64,000 nucleotides of DNA from assembly GCF_024498175.1 (NCBI RefSeq), contig NZ_CP101823.1, positions 1,302,001-1,366,000 on the forward strand, given 5' to 3'. Under the pieces are notes generated by a model that was not told the DNA's origin, did not search any database, and worked only from the letters and a program-made list of their open reading frames with translations. The stretch is from Haloplanus salinarum (GTDB lineage Archaea; Halobacteriota; Halobacteria; Halobacteriales; Haloferacaceae). Below are positions 24,647-33,139 of the stretch, piece by piece; positions within the stretch are counted from its first letter, which is position 1; each line of letters opens with the position of its first letter. Made by a program: the position numbers and the translations under genes.

Positions 24647-26002
24647 CCCCGCCCCACCGTGGGCGGGGTTGAAGCCGACACTCGCTGCCACAATCCACGG
24701 ACTATTAACTACCTCTACTATCTATTGAAACTCGTGGCAGACGGCTACCTGAGGCGTACCGCAATCACCCGTCCTATCCTCACCGACGAGCAACAGGACT
24801 TGCTCGATGTCACCATCAACGAGTGGAAAGATGCCTGTAACATCAGCAGTCGCATCGGATGGGACACAGGTGAGACGCGGAAAACCTACCTCCAAGACCT
24901 CGCCTACGACACGGTGTTGGAGGAGACACACCTCGGGAGTCAGCACGCAATTCTCGCCACCCATCAGGCTGCAGCCGCACTCGATGGTGTCGACGCAATC
25001 GAAAACCTTGATGAACACTACAAAACGTCCCGACCGGAGTTCACCAGTAACACGGTGAAATACGATACCCGGACGATGACGCTGTTCGATGACGGGTCTG
25101 TGTCGCTTTCTACCGTCGAGGGTCGGATTCGGTGTGACCTGAACCTTCCCGACGAAGAAGACGGGTATCAACACGAATACCTCACCGATGACGAGTGGGA
25201 AGTAACAGAGTCTACGTTATCAAAGCGTGATGGCGAATACTACCTGCACCTCGGGTTTCGCAAAGACAAGCCCGAGAAACAGGTTGAAACACAGGGTGAC
25301 GACGAGGACAGGACAGTTCTCGGCGTTGACCTCGGTATCGTCAACATCGCTACCACCAGCACAGCGCACTTCGCATCAGGGAGAGAACTCAGGCACCGAC
25401 ATCGAGAGTTCGAGCGGATTCGCGGTAATCTCCAGCAGACTGGTACACAATCCGCCCATCGGACAATTCGGCAGATGAGCGGTAGGGAATCACGGTATCT
25501 CCGTGACCACCTCCATCAAGTCGCTAACCAGATTCTCGAAGAAGCACGAACACACGACTGTGAGTACATCGCTTTCGAGAATCTGAAACACATCAGGGAG
25601 CGTGCGCCGCCCGTCAAAGAGTTCCACCAGTGGGCGCACCGGCAACTCGTTGACCTCGTGGAGTACAAAGCGGAAGCCGAGGGGATTAGCGTCGAGTTTG
25701 TAGACCCGAAAAACACGAGTCGGCGGTGTCCCGAATGCGGGCATACGAGCAAGGGGAACCGAGTGCGACAGGCGGAGTTCGAGTGTGAATCGTGCGGTGC
25801 AACTCAGAATGCAGATTACGTGGGTGCGAAGAACGTTGGGTGGCGGTACGTCTGTCGCGGGCTACAGTCCTCGCGGCGGACGGGCGACAGTCAACTCGCC
25901 CTGAAGTCAGGAACGGTGACGCCGAATCGGGGATTCGTCCCGTCCGACTAACGCCGGCAGAGGTCGAGTTCACTGACAAGCCCCGCGCCACCGTGCGCGG
26001 GG
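24647..26002 (+). mobile_element. IS1341-type element (TnpB only)
   Basis: The element is framed by two related hairpins that share the loop CACCGT: CCCCGCCC-CACCGT-GGGCGGGG at 24647-24668 on the left and CCCCGCGC-CACCGT-GCGCGGGG at 25981-26002 on the right. It encodes only tnpB and no tnpA, so movement would need a transposase in trans. Exact cleavage sites are not determined. The right hairpin probably lies at the end of the guide-RNA scaffold, which in such elements overlaps the 3' end of tnpB. Confidence 0.75.
24734..25951 (+). CDS. tnpB: TnpB RNA-guided nuclease, intact
   Basis: From a GTG at 24734 this encodes 405 residues, the usual TnpB size. The RuvC triad is complete: Asp199 (LGVDLGIVN), Glu282 (AFENLKHI) and Asp361 (NADYVGAKN). 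A zinc finger with CPEC (332-335) and CESC (351-354) lies between the last two. Upstream in-frame codons extend to 24659 but run through the left-end hairpin, so I prefer the GTG, where the family N-terminus ADGYLRRTAI begins. TnpB cleaves DNA next to a target-adjacent motif, guided by RNA made from the element's right end. Confidence 0.92.
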   Translation: MADGYLRRTAITRPILTDEQQDLLDVTINEWKDACNISSRIGWDTGETRKTYLQDLAYDTVLEETHLGSQHAILATHQAAAALDGVDAIENLDEHYKTSRPEFTSNTVKYDTRTMTLFDDGSVSLSTVEGRIRCDLNLPDEEDGYQHEYLTDDEWEVTESTLSKRDGEYYLHLGFRKDKPEKQVETQGDDEDRTVLGVDLGIVNIATTSTAHFASGRELRHRHREFERIRGNLQQTGTQSAHRTIRQMSGRESRYLRDHLHQVANQILEEARTHDCEYIAFENLKHIRERAPPVKEFHQWAHRQLVDLVEYKAEAEGISVEFVDPKNTSRRCPECGHTSKGNRVRQAEFECESCGATQNADYVGAKNVGWRYVCRGLQSSRRTGDSQLALKSGTVTPNRGFVPSD

Positions 26003-26123
26003 CAGTTGACGCAGTGCTGCGTCAGTACTGTCCACGTCGAGTGCAACGTGGACGGTACGCCGCAACGCCGGCCCCGTCCAGTCACAGCGGTCCGATCCCT
26101 GAATACAAGGCCGTTGCCCCCCA

Positions 26124-26450
26124 ATGGAGTGTGTGAGTCAGGCTTCGGAATACCGATGCATCGGCTGTATGGAGGAGACTGTTATGCGTGAGTTCGACGT
26201 GTCACATCTGTCTCGGACCTGCCCGGTGTGCGGCGAGTTCGATCGATTCGTCAACACCGTCGTTGTCGAGCGATTCAATGCGCTGGCTGCGGACCCGCCG
26301 GCACACCTCCACTGGGAACAACTCGACCGCCTCCGGAAGTGGCTGATCGCCGAACGTCTCAGTCGCAAAGACTACTCGATCGATGACATCGAGGTGACGG
26401 TTGCCGAGGACGGGACTCCCGACGACAGTGGGGCCGACGCCAAAGCGTGA
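26124..26450 (+). CDS. Small zinc-ribbon-like protein of unknown function
   Basis: A 108-residue protein with two CxxC pairs, YRCIGC and RTCPVC, separated by about 17 residues, likely to bind one zinc. The rest is helical and acidic (WEQLDRLRKWLIAERLSRKD then YSIDDIEVTVAEDG). I do not recognise the family. The start at 26124 keeps both zinc pairs; an ATG at 26172 would lose the first. It lies between the TnpB element and MITE B. Confidence 0.6.
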   Translation: MECVSQASEYRCIGCMEETVMREFDVSHLSRTCPVCGEFDRFVNTVVVERFNALAADPPAHLHWEQLDRLRKWLIAERLSRKDYSIDDIEVTVAEDGTPDDSGADAKA

Positions 26451-26485
26451 TGTCCGAACCCCGCTCCGGTCGATGATCGGATAGT

Positions 26486-26567
26486 ATAGTAGCGTTTGTA
26501 ACTGTCCGCACACCTGATCGCATGACAGCGTGCGATCAGGTGTCAGATGACTTACAAAGGCTACTAT
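26486..26567. mobile_element. Palindromic MITE-like element, copy B
   Basis: An 82-bp element with 16-bp ends ATAGTAGCGTTTGTAA and TTACAAAGGCTACTAT (15/16 complementary) and a long inner stem (ACACCTGATCGCA...TGCGATCAGGTGT). It shares the end sequence ATAGTAGC with copy A and the subterminal TTGTAAGTCAT / ACAGTTACAA with copies C and D (opposite strand). It ends exactly where the truncated arsM sequence begins. Confidence 0.8.
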
Positions 26568-26768
26568 CGGCCGGAGCGCGACGCCACGCCGCCTCGGCTA
26601 CGATGCGGCCGGTGTCGCGTCGGTCACCGACGGCGTTCGCCGAGATGCGGCCCGGCGAGACGGTGCTCGATATCGGTTCCGGTGCAGGCTTCGACGGCGT
26701 CCTCGCTACGCTGGAGGTCGCCCCGAACGGCGATGTCGCGGGTGGTCCCGAATCCGCCCGCAGCCGGG
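26568..26768 (+). pseudogene. Fragment of an arsenite methyltransferase gene (arsM-like)
   Basis: Two pieces in different frames read [13 protein letters not shown] and [20 protein letters not shown] then [15 protein letters not shown]. The second is the SAM-binding motif I of ArsM-type methyltransferases. The N-terminus, the arsenic-binding cysteines and everything after motif I are missing, with a frameshift between the pieces. It is cut by MITE B on the left and by the end of msrA on the right. Confidence 0.7.
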
Positions 26769-27395
26769 TCACCCCGATGCATGCTGGTCGGGGGCTGGCA
26801 GATCCACCTCAATGTCGACATCGTGTCCCGCCACGTAGCCGTTCAGCTTTGCCGCAATGGGGGATTCACGGATCTCCTCGTCAGTGTATCCAGCCTCCTC
26901 GAAGGCACTCAGGAACGACGATGCCGAGCGAAGCCTGTACTTCTGGTGGTAGTCCTCCGCCGGGTAGAACCGTGAGAGCCGCTCGAGACGCGTCTCGACG
27001 CCGTCAGCAGTGTACCCGCTCGCCGCGAGTACCGTGTCGACCGCCGTCCGTCGGGTGGCCGTCGACGCGAACACGACGTTTTGATACTGCGTTTTGCGTG
27101 GCTGTGTCTGCGGATCGTGTTGCTGAAACACGTCTTCGACGAGATCACGGTACGTGACGATGTCCGGATCGAAGTCGACCTGAATCACCTCGGTATGATC
27201 TCCCAACGAGTGATAGGATGGGTCGGGCTTCGTCCCACCAGCGTACCCGACGCGTGTGCGGACCACGCCGTCCATGGCACCGAACCGCGCATCGGGACCC
27301 CAGAAACACCCGAGGCCGAACGTCGCCGTGTCAGTCGTCTCCCGGTCGGCCGCCTGTGCATCGTATTCGCGTATTGTCGCTGGTGTGAGCGTCAT
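26769..27395 (-). CDS. msrA: Peptide-methionine (S)-S-oxide reductase
   Basis: A 208-residue MsrA. The catalytic motif GCFWG places the nucleophile at Cys30, and [20 protein letters not shown] then [13 protein letters not shown] and YYxxEDYHQKY-like [11 protein letters not shown] match the family. No C-terminal resolving cysteine pair is present, so recycling may rely on another thiol. MsrA repairs oxidised methionine. The ATG at 27395 is preferred over one at 27476 that would add an arginine-rich leader. It fits the oxidative-stress theme (DPSL, UspA) of this half of the window. Confidence 0.92.
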   Translation of the reverse strand: MTLTPATIREYDAQAADRETTDTATFGLGCFWGPDARFGAMDGVVRTRVGYAGGTKPDPSYHSLGDHTEVIQVDFDPDIVTYRDLVEDVFQQHDPQTQPRKTQYQNVVFASTATRRTAVDTVLAASGYTADGVETRLERLSRFYPAEDYHQKYRLRSASSFLSAFEEAGYTDEEIRESPIAAKLNGYVAGHDVDIEVDLPAPDQHASG

Positions 27396-27691
27396 TGGGT
27401 TGAGCCGTCTGTAGAGTCCGCGGACCGCCCGTCCTGGACTGAGTCGCATCTCACTACGTATTATGGGCGCATACACTAATGCTGGGCGCTGCGACGATGT
27501 GTTTGGCGAGACGCATCATAGATGAGTGTATAACTGACCGTTGAGCAACTCGCGTGGGGACGAATCGGTAGCGACTAGTTGGACTTCCGTTGTGAAGCCC
27601 TAACTCTTCGTGTTACTGGGTCTATCGGGCGTCTCCAACAGTTCAACGGCGAAACGGCACTATTTTTCGCGTGTGAACCGATCACATCCAC

Positions 27692-27829
27692 GTGGCAGAA
27701 TTACTGATTCTCTTGGGGTTGCTGGTAGTGTTCGTCGGGTACAATATCGGCGGGTCATCGACCGGAGTTGCCTTCGGACCGGCGGTCGGCAGCCGTGCCG
27801 TTAGAAAAGCTACCGGCGGAGTACTGTTT
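27692..27829 (+). pseudogene. N-terminal fragment of an inorganic phosphate permease (PiT family)
   Basis: From a GTG at 27692 the translation ELLILLGLLVVFVGYNIGGS then STGVAFGPAVGSRAVRKATG matches the first helix and conserved GxNxGxxxxGxAxG(P) region of PiT phosphate permeases. After about 46 residues the frame runs into the antisense end of the UspA gene. The remaining 340 or so residues are absent. Confidence 0.7.
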
Positions 27830-27879
27830 TCACTCCTCAGGGAACACCACGTCCGTCCATCGGTCCCGGTCGCAGCCAC

Positions 27880-28299
27880 TCATCGAGCGACGATTACGGG
27901 AACGGGCGAGTTGCGGAACACTTTCTGAGCGACGTTCCCGACGACCAGTCGATCGACTAACGAGCCCCCGTGGCTCCCGATGACGACCGCATCGAAATCG
28001 TCGGCGCTGTTCAAAATCGCCCGAGCTGGATTCCCCAATCGTACTTCGGTAGCGAGTTCGACATCGTACTCGGCGGCAAGTTCCGTGGCGTCGTCGAAGA
28101 CTTCCTCTGCGCGCTCCTCTGCGGCCGCTTCGATATCCTCCTCGAGAGCGAGTGACGTGGCTACTGTCCCCCAAGGTGACGGTTCGCCCACGACGTGCAA
28201 GACCGTAATCTTCGCGTCAGGATGGTTTTCAAGGACGTACCTAAGCGCTTGTTGCGCCATCTCCGAGCCGTCCATCGGAACGAGGATTCGTGAGATCAT
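27880..28299 (-). CDS. Universal stress protein (UspA family)
   Basis: A 139-residue UspA protein of standard single-domain size. MISRILVPMDGSEMAQQAL starts the fold; VVIGSHGGSLVDRLVVGNVA QKVFRNSPVPVIVAR carries the GxxG-x9-GN(V/S) nucleotide-binding loop. The ATG at 28299 is chosen because the fold starts there; an in-frame ATG at 28389 would add 30 unlikely residues. It is convergent with the pitA remnant, whose remaining sequence is interrupted next to its stop. Confidence 0.91.
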   Translation of the reverse strand: MISRILVPMDGSEMAQQALRYVLENHPDAKITVLHVVGEPSPWGTVATSLALEEDIEAAAEERAEEVFDDATELAAEYDVELATEVRLGNPARAILNSADDFDAVVIGSHGGSLVDRLVVGNVAQKVFRNSPVPVIVAR

Positions 28300-28429
28300 C
28301 GTCCTAACTACGGTCAGAATTCCCATAAATGGTGGTTCGCTCGTCTCTGGATGCGTGACGTAACGACCAAGTACCGAACTCAGACTCAAAGTCGACCACG
28401 CCTGTGCTGAGAATGACCTGGAGTTTCGT

Positions 28430-28466
28430 TCAGCGCTCGCTACATAGAACGCGCGAATCTTGTAGG
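28430..28466 (+). repeat. Interspersed repeat, copy R5
   Basis: GCTCGCTACATAGAACGCGC then GAATCTTGTAGGGG aligns with the right end of R2 and R7. It lies in the 344-bp space between the UspA gene and the gene at 28644, where nothing else is apparent except a TATA-like TTTATTATC about 25 bp before that gene's start. Confidence 0.5.
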
Positions 28467-28643
28467 GGAGTCCGTCGGCAGGCTAGGCAAGTCACTGTCC
28501 ATCCCGGGACTGGGAGTGGTGCTCGCGAGGATGTGTCCGCGGAGCGTGTCGGGGAGGGGCGATCTATCGATTACCACGTCACCCGAACCCCTTCCCGTGG
28601 AATCTCTACGGGGCTTTATTATCGTGTCCGCTCTATCATCGGT

Positions 28644-29114
28644 ATGACACTCGACGTATCCATCCCGGAGCCACCCGATCTCTCGAACCGGGGCCGACCG
28701 AGCAGTTTCGACTGGGAGGAATCTGAAACCCTCGGATCCGAGGACTTCTACCGCGAGGACCTCGAGAACTTCCTCCAAGACGGCGCGTGGCGTGAGGGAT
28801 TCGAGGAGTGGGCGGAGTACACGGATCTCGACGAGGAGGAGTTCCGAGTCGTCGACGACCTCGACCTGTTCCAGGCCTTCGACTTCTATCGTGATCCAAC
28901 CGACGACCACCTCCGCTTTGACGCTCCGACAGTACCTGAGGACTGGCGCGAGCGCGACGTGACCGAATCGCTCGATTCGAGTTCGGTCTCGGCCATCAAC
29001 GGCGAGTTGGATGATCTCGGCCGGGCGGTCCACGAGACGCTACAGAACTATCTCCAGCGGACCCGCGAGGCCTCCGACCGGGACGAGGAACCCTTCGGCG
29101 AGCGCGACGAGTAG
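28644..29114 (+). CDS. Acidic soluble protein of unknown function
   Basis: A 156-residue, very acidic protein (MTLDVSIPEPPDLSNRGRPS...) rich in Asp/Glu with alternating helices (EDFYREDLENFLQDGAWREG, FEEWAEYTDLDEEEFRVVDD). It contains no cysteine and no membrane segment. I do not recognise the family, but its codon usage and composition are those of a genuine haloarchaeal gene. The ATG at 28644 follows a TATA-like TTTATTATC at a leaderless distance; upstream in-frame codons to 28404 have unlikely composition. Confidence 0.65.
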   Translation: MTLDVSIPEPPDLSNRGRPSSFDWEESETLGSEDFYREDLENFLQDGAWREGFEEWAEYTDLDEEEFRVVDDLDLFQAFDFYRDPTDDHLRFDAPTVPEDWRERDVTESLDSSSVSAINGELDDLGRAVHETLQNYLQRTREASDRDEEPFGERDE

Positions 29115-29177
29115 AGCGAGGTACCGGCGGAGCGCGGTCGGTAGTAGGGTGGGGGAAGGAAAGAATGGCGGACGGCG

Positions 29178-29390
29178 GTGGTCCGGGCGTCGGTGGGAGT
29201 CAAGAAGCTCCGGAAGGCGGTTCGAAATCCGACCCGTCGCTACCGCCACCGAACACTGCGCGTGAACTGCGTCGATCCGAGTCGTGCTCCCGAGCCATTG
29301 GCGACTCGGGAGGACCTCTCGATCCAAGCGGTCTACACCCAACAGTGGGAACCGAAGACCAGCAACAATCCGGTCACTGTCGTCAGGTAA
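29178..29390 (+). CDS. Short ORF, doubtful
   Basis: A 70-residue frame (GVKKLRKAVRNPTRRYRHRT then LRVNCVDPSRAPEPLATRED...). The LRKAVRNPTRRYR segment is reminiscent of the N-terminus of sulfatase-like or glycosyltransferase proteins, but the rest does not follow any family I know. It could be a chimeric remnant. It lies in the otherwise empty 29115-29519 stretch. Confidence 0.25.
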   Translation: MVRASVGVKKLRKAVRNPTRRYRHRTLRVNCVDPSRAPEPLATREDLSIQAVYTQQWEPKTSNNPVTVVR

Positions 29391-29519
29391 CGCCGACTGT
29401 TTCAATACACGCCACCCATCACCGCGGCCAGGCTCGTCCCGTGAACTCCCGGTGTAACCGCCCGATAGTGATTATCGACCAGTACATCCAACTACCACCA
29501 TGATTGTTAGCATATATTG

Positions 29520-31334
29520 ATGGCCGCAGTGACCGTTGGGACGCTCCTCATCTTTCTGATTATTTTCGTCGCTTTCGTTTTGTTCGTCACCGAGCCGGTC
29601 CCGATCGACGTCACAGCGATCGGGATCATGGTCACGCTGATGATACTCGGTCCGTGGACGGGCGTTTCGCCGCGCGAGGGCGTCTCCGGCTTCTCGAACC
29701 CCGCAACGATCACGATTCTCGCGATGATGATCCTGAGCGAAGGCGTCCGGCGGACGGGTGCGATTCAGCGTCTCGAAAAGACGGTCGCCTCCTACACGGG
29801 CGAGAGCGAACACAAGCAACTCGGCGCAACGGTCGGGCTCGTCGGCCCGCTCTCGGGAATTATCAACAACACCGCTGCCGTGGCCGTCTTGTTGCCGATG
29901 GTGAGCGATCTCGCTCACGAGCACGGGACATCGCCGTCGAAGTTGCTCGTTCCCCTCTCCTACGCGTCGATGGCTGGTGGGATGCTCACGCTCATTGGAA
30001 CATCCACAAACCTTCTGGCCAGCGACGTGGCGAGTCGACTCGCCGCCGACTATCCCTCCTTGCACGCGTTCTCGATGTTCGAGTTCACCCACCTCGGGCT
30101 CGTGGTGTTTCTCGTCACCGGGCTGTACCTCCTTACGGTCGGGTACTGGCTTGCTCCGTCCCACGTGACGCCCCGAAGCAAGCTCGAAACAACACAAAAA
30201 GAGGAGTTTCTCACCGAGGTGATCGTGGGGAAAGAATCACCGTTCATCGGCTCGACGATCCGGGAAGCGCTCGAAGAGGTCGACTTCGAAGCGAACGTCA
30301 CTCAACTGATTCGTGCTGGTACCTATCATCGAGAGCCGAGACTGTCGATGACGATACGGGAGGGGGACACCTTCACGATCCGGCTCACGGAAGACGCGTT
30401 ACGGACGCTACACGAGGTAGAGGGGATCGAGTTCGTTCCGGAAGTCATGCCGCCAGGTGGGCTCGATGCGCTCGGCCCCGGGCAAACGCTCAGCGAAATC
30501 GTCGTCACCGCCGGGTCGGATCTCGTCGGCGAAACGGTCGAGTCGTCACGGTTTCAAGACCAGTATCAGACGGCTGTGCTGGCCATCCGCCGTGGCGGTG
30601 AGACCGCCTACGAACGCCTCACGGAGTATCGAATCCGTCCGGGCGACCTGCTCCTCATCGAGTCCGAACCGGACACTGTCGACCGACTCGCCGACGATCC
30701 GAACGTGATCGTGGCTGGCGAACTCGCCCTCCAGCAGTTCCGGTCGTCGAAACTCCCACTCGCAGTCGGCGTTGTACTCTCAGTCATCGGCTTGGCAGCC
30801 CTCGGAATTCTCCCGGTCATGGTCGCCGCGCTCGGCGGCGTCCTCGTGATGATCGTAACCGGGATCGTCAAGCCAGCGGAGGCCTACGAGGCCGTGCAGT
30901 GGGATGTGATCTTCCTCCTCGCCGGCGTCATCCCGCTCGGCAAAGCGCTGTCGGAGACGGGCGGTGCCAATCTGCTCGGTACGCTCGTCGTCTCGACGGC
31001 TGAGTTCTTGCCCGCGATCGCCGTCCTCGGACTGTTCTATCTGCTGACCGCTGCGATTACTAACCTCGTTAGCAACCAGGCCAGCGTCGTGTTGCTCATC
31101 CCCGTCGCTGTCGACGCGGCCGCCAAGTTGAACGCCAACGCATTTGCCTTCGTTCTTGCAGTCACGTTCGCCGCCAGCACCGCGTTCATGTCGCCGGTTG
31201 GGTATCAGACCAACCTCTTCGTCTACGGGCCCGGTGGATACGATTTCGGTGACTACATCCGAGTCGGCGGGCCCCTCCAGGTGATCTTGGCCGTCGTCAC
31301 GACGCTCGGGATCGCCGTTTTCTGGGGGGTCTAA
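29520..31334 (+). CDS. SLC13-type (ArsB/NhaD superfamily) permease with two TrkA-C domains
   Basis: A 604-residue protein. Membrane helices at the N-terminus (TLLIFLIIFVAFVLFVTEPV...) and C-terminus enclose a soluble region of about 200 residues with two TrkA-C (RCK_C) repeats (about 225-300 and 315-395). Conserved membrane motifs are SGIINNTAAVAVLLP, TLIGTSTNLLASD, ITNLVSNQASVVLLIP and TAFMSPVGYQTNLFVYGPGG. This is the bacterial YfbS/SLC13 layout; substrates are probably anions such as dicarboxylates or sulfate, gated by a ligand on TrkA-C. ATG at 29520 preferred over TTG at 29517. Confidence 0.88.
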   Translation: MAAVTVGTLLIFLIIFVAFVLFVTEPVPIDVTAIGIMVTLMILGPWTGVSPREGVSGFSNPATITILAMMILSEGVRRTGAIQRLEKTVASYTGESEHKQLGATVGLVGPLSGIINNTAAVAVLLPMVSDLAHEHGTSPSKLLVPLSYASMAGGMLTLIGTSTNLLASDVASRLAADYPSLHAFSMFEFTHLGLVVFLVTGLYLLTVGYWLAPSHVTPRSKLETTQKEEFLTEVIVGKESPFIGSTIREALEEVDFEANVTQLIRAGTYHREPRLSMTIREGDTFTIRLTEDALRTLHEVEGIEFVPEVMPPGGLDALGPGQTLSEIVVTAGSDLVGETVESSRFQDQYQTAVLAIRRGGETAYERLTEYRIRPGDLLLIESEPDTVDRLADDPNVIVAGELALQQFRSSKLPLAVGVVLSVIGLAALGILPVMVAALGGVLVMIVTGIVKPAEAYEAVQWDVIFLLAGVIPLGKALSETGGANLLGTLVVSTAEFLPAIAVLGLFYLLTAAITNLVSNQASVVLLIPVAVDAAAKLNANAFAFVLAVTFAASTAFMSPVGYQTNLFVYGPGGYDFGDYIRVGGPLQVILAVVTTLGIAVFWGV

Positions 31335-31448
31335 CGAAGGTTGCAACGATTATTCATGTGAAATCCCGGGGCGACGGTCCCAAGATAGTATCCGAACTCG
31401 AGCGATGACTGGGAAATATTCGTACAATCGCATAGACTGTATTGCGGT

Positions 31449-31622
31449 GTGGGCCGTGACCGACAGTCCGTTTCGGTCTCTCTCCGGTCGGAACTCGGTG
31501 CCCGTCTCGACAGGCTCGTCGAGGATGGTGTCTTCGGGTCACAGTCGGCGGCGCTCCAATATGGCGCTCGGCTCGTCGTTCGTGAAGAGCATCTGGAACC
31601 CTGCTATCGGATTAGGCGGTGA
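31449..31622 (+). CDS. Small ribbon-helix-helix (CopG-like) protein
   Basis: From a GTG at 31449 this encodes 57 residues: RQSVSVSLRSELGARLDRLV then EDGVFGSQSAALQYGARLVV. The pattern (strand QSVSVSL, helix LGARLDRLV, turn, helix SQSAALQYGARLVV) is a CopG/MetJ-type RHH DNA-binding domain. It could be an antitoxin or autoregulator without a visible partner, or the remaining N-terminal part of a longer gene, since the end (LEPCYRIRR) is unusually basic. MITE C follows 18 bp after the stop. Confidence 0.5.
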   Translation: MGRDRQSVSVSLRSELGARLDRLVEDGVFGSQSAALQYGARLVVREEHLEPCYRIRR

Positions 31623-31640
31623 CATGGCTTTCGTGGACTG

Positions 31641-31722
31641 ATACGGATTATTGTAACTGGTTGCCGGTGGTTCGCCGAGACGGTCCGGCGAACCACCGGT
31701 AATGACTTACAATAAACAGTAT
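31641..31722. mobile_element. Palindromic MITE-like element, copy C
   Basis: An 82-bp element, ATACGGATTATTGTAACTGG...GACTTACAATAAACAGTAT, with a perfect inner stem CCGGTGGTTCGCCG...CGGCGAACCACCGG. Reverse-complemented, it is nearly identical to copy D at 59538-59618. It lies between the RHH gene and the next gene's upstream region. Confidence 0.85.
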
Positions 31723-31847
31723 GAGTGGGTGTCCTGTCACGTCAAGAGCGATTCAGTAATCTGGAGAGTTACTTCCGAACGCCGTGTGATCCTCCTGTTC
31801 CCATAACTTACCTGTCTGGCGACTCAACCGTTCTGTATCCTCTCAGT

Positions 31848-32270
31848 ATGTCTCCAGTAGATGCTACTCGACCGGCTCCCGACGACACACAAGGCCATCC
31901 ACCGATCCAGTGCGAGGAGTGTGAATCCGCTCTCCACAGCCACGACGACCACAGCGTTTCGTTCCTGCTTCTGGATCAGCTTACCATCCCCATCGTCGGT
32001 TGCGGGGACCACGTCGACCAGTTCGTTTCTATCTGCGGGCTCACTACTACTGGTAGAGCAGATATCATAGCGCATCGACCGGCCGGAGGTATCCGCTGCC
32101 CCAGCTGTCAGCTCACACACTACAATCCCCATCAACCAGTAATCCCGATCCAAACCGGAGCAGTCGCCCTCATGGCCTGCCCACAGCACCAAACAGAAGT
32201 TTTCAATCGCTTCCAATCGGGGCTGGAAACACAGCAACAGCTGACGACTTCCATCGATATCTCTCAGTAG
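31848..32270 (+). CDS. Cysteine/histidine-rich putative zinc-binding protein
   Basis: A 140-residue protein with several metal-ligand-like motifs: QCEECESALHSHDDH, VGCGDHVDQF, RCPSCQLTHYNPH and ACPQH. The spacing suggests two zinc sites. I do not recognise a named family. I place the start at the ATG at 31848, because the in-frame extension to 31725 lacks haloarchaeal composition and would begin immediately at MITE C. Confidence 0.6.
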   Translation: MSPVDATRPAPDDTQGHPPIQCEECESALHSHDDHSVSFLLLDQLTIPIVGCGDHVDQFVSICGLTTTGRADIIAHRPAGGIRCPSCQLTHYNPHQPVIPIQTGAVALMACPQHQTEVFNRFQSGLETQQQLTTSIDISQ

Positions 32271-32737
32271 ATCCGTCGGAATCGTCCCCTAGAGAGATAA
32301 CACAACACCGGCGACGGGCCCGATCTCCACCCGTTCGAGGAACCCTCAATCGATACCGTCCGACTCTGCCTTCCCCACCATACTGCCCACTTCGCCGCGT
32401 GGCCGCCACCCGCGAAGCCGCCGCTTCGAACGCAGCTATCTACTGGCCATGTCGTGATGGCAGGGGGGTATTAGGATGAGGGACGGATTCGGACGTCCGG
32501 GATGGCGTGCCGACAGAAAGTGCGTGTCCAGGGAGAGACTGGCAGGGGGTGCGACGATGGTAGCGACCGGGGATCACACGCACCTTGCCCGGGGCGGCAC
32601 GCGTCCGGACAGGCTCCGCTAGCGCCACGATTCATACCAGTATTCTGGTGCGAATATCGAACGGCTCGGGGTCGCTCTGGGGTGGTGACTGCCGACGAGC
32701 CCCATCGATCGTTCCGACAAGGGAGATACGAGCTTCT
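32271..32737. other. 467-bp stretch without a recognisable gene
   Basis: GC-rich sequence between the zinc-binding protein gene and the end of the ParA partner gene. Short frames exist on both strands but have arginine/proline-rich, non-acidic translations. I see no repeat, hairpin or IS end that stands out. Confidence 0.4.
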
Positions 32738-33139
32738 TCATCGATTCTTCATCCCGTATCCCCATCGCTGGAGCACAGCCTCCGGAGTCGTCCCCTCGCC
32801 GCCGGCTACCAACATTGCCTCGACGACGTCCGTCTTGTAGATGGCTTCGTCGAATCGATCTTCGACACTGTCCATCGTTTCTTCGATCAACTCCTCCGTA
32901 GCGGACTGGAGGAACACTGGTTGCTGATTTCGACCCTGCTTGACCGAGTCGCGCCGGTATTTGTAAGGGAGCGTCTGAGTCTGGGTCTGCGGTCGGGGCG
33001 TTGTCTCCCTCTCTTCCGCAGTCGATGATTGGGATGGCTTCTCGTCGTCTGCCGGCGCGTCGTTTCCGTCGGGCATCTCGTCGGACTCGTCCAGCGGGCT
33101 GTCGTCTGCAAACGGATCGTCGCCAGCACCGGACTTCAT
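32738..33139 (-). CDS. ParA-partner protein (putative ParB/centromere-binding or accessory protein)
   Basis: A 133-residue protein. The first 55 residues are acidic and disordered (DDPFADDSPLDESDEMPDGN); the second half is helical (QSATEELIEETMDSVEDRFDE then AIYKTDVVEAMLVAGGEGTT). Its ATG overlaps the parA stop (ATGA on the minus strand), the usual position of the small partner gene in plasmid parA operons. No canonical ParB motif is visible, so the partner role is inferred from position. The C-terminal helices could form a ribbon-helix or dimerisation domain. Confidence 0.65.
   Translation of the reverse strand: MKSGAGDDPFADDSPLDESDEMPDGNDAPADDEKPSQSSTAEERETTPRPQTQTQTLPYKYRRDSVKQGRNQQPVFLQSATEELIEETMDSVEDRFDEAIYKTDVVEAMLVAGGEGTTPEAVLQRWGYGMKNR

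Noticed and set aside
29178-29390. The short frame as a sulfatase-family gene
   Set aside because: Only the LRKAVRNPT segment is reminiscent; the remainder does not match, so it is listed as doubtful with no function.
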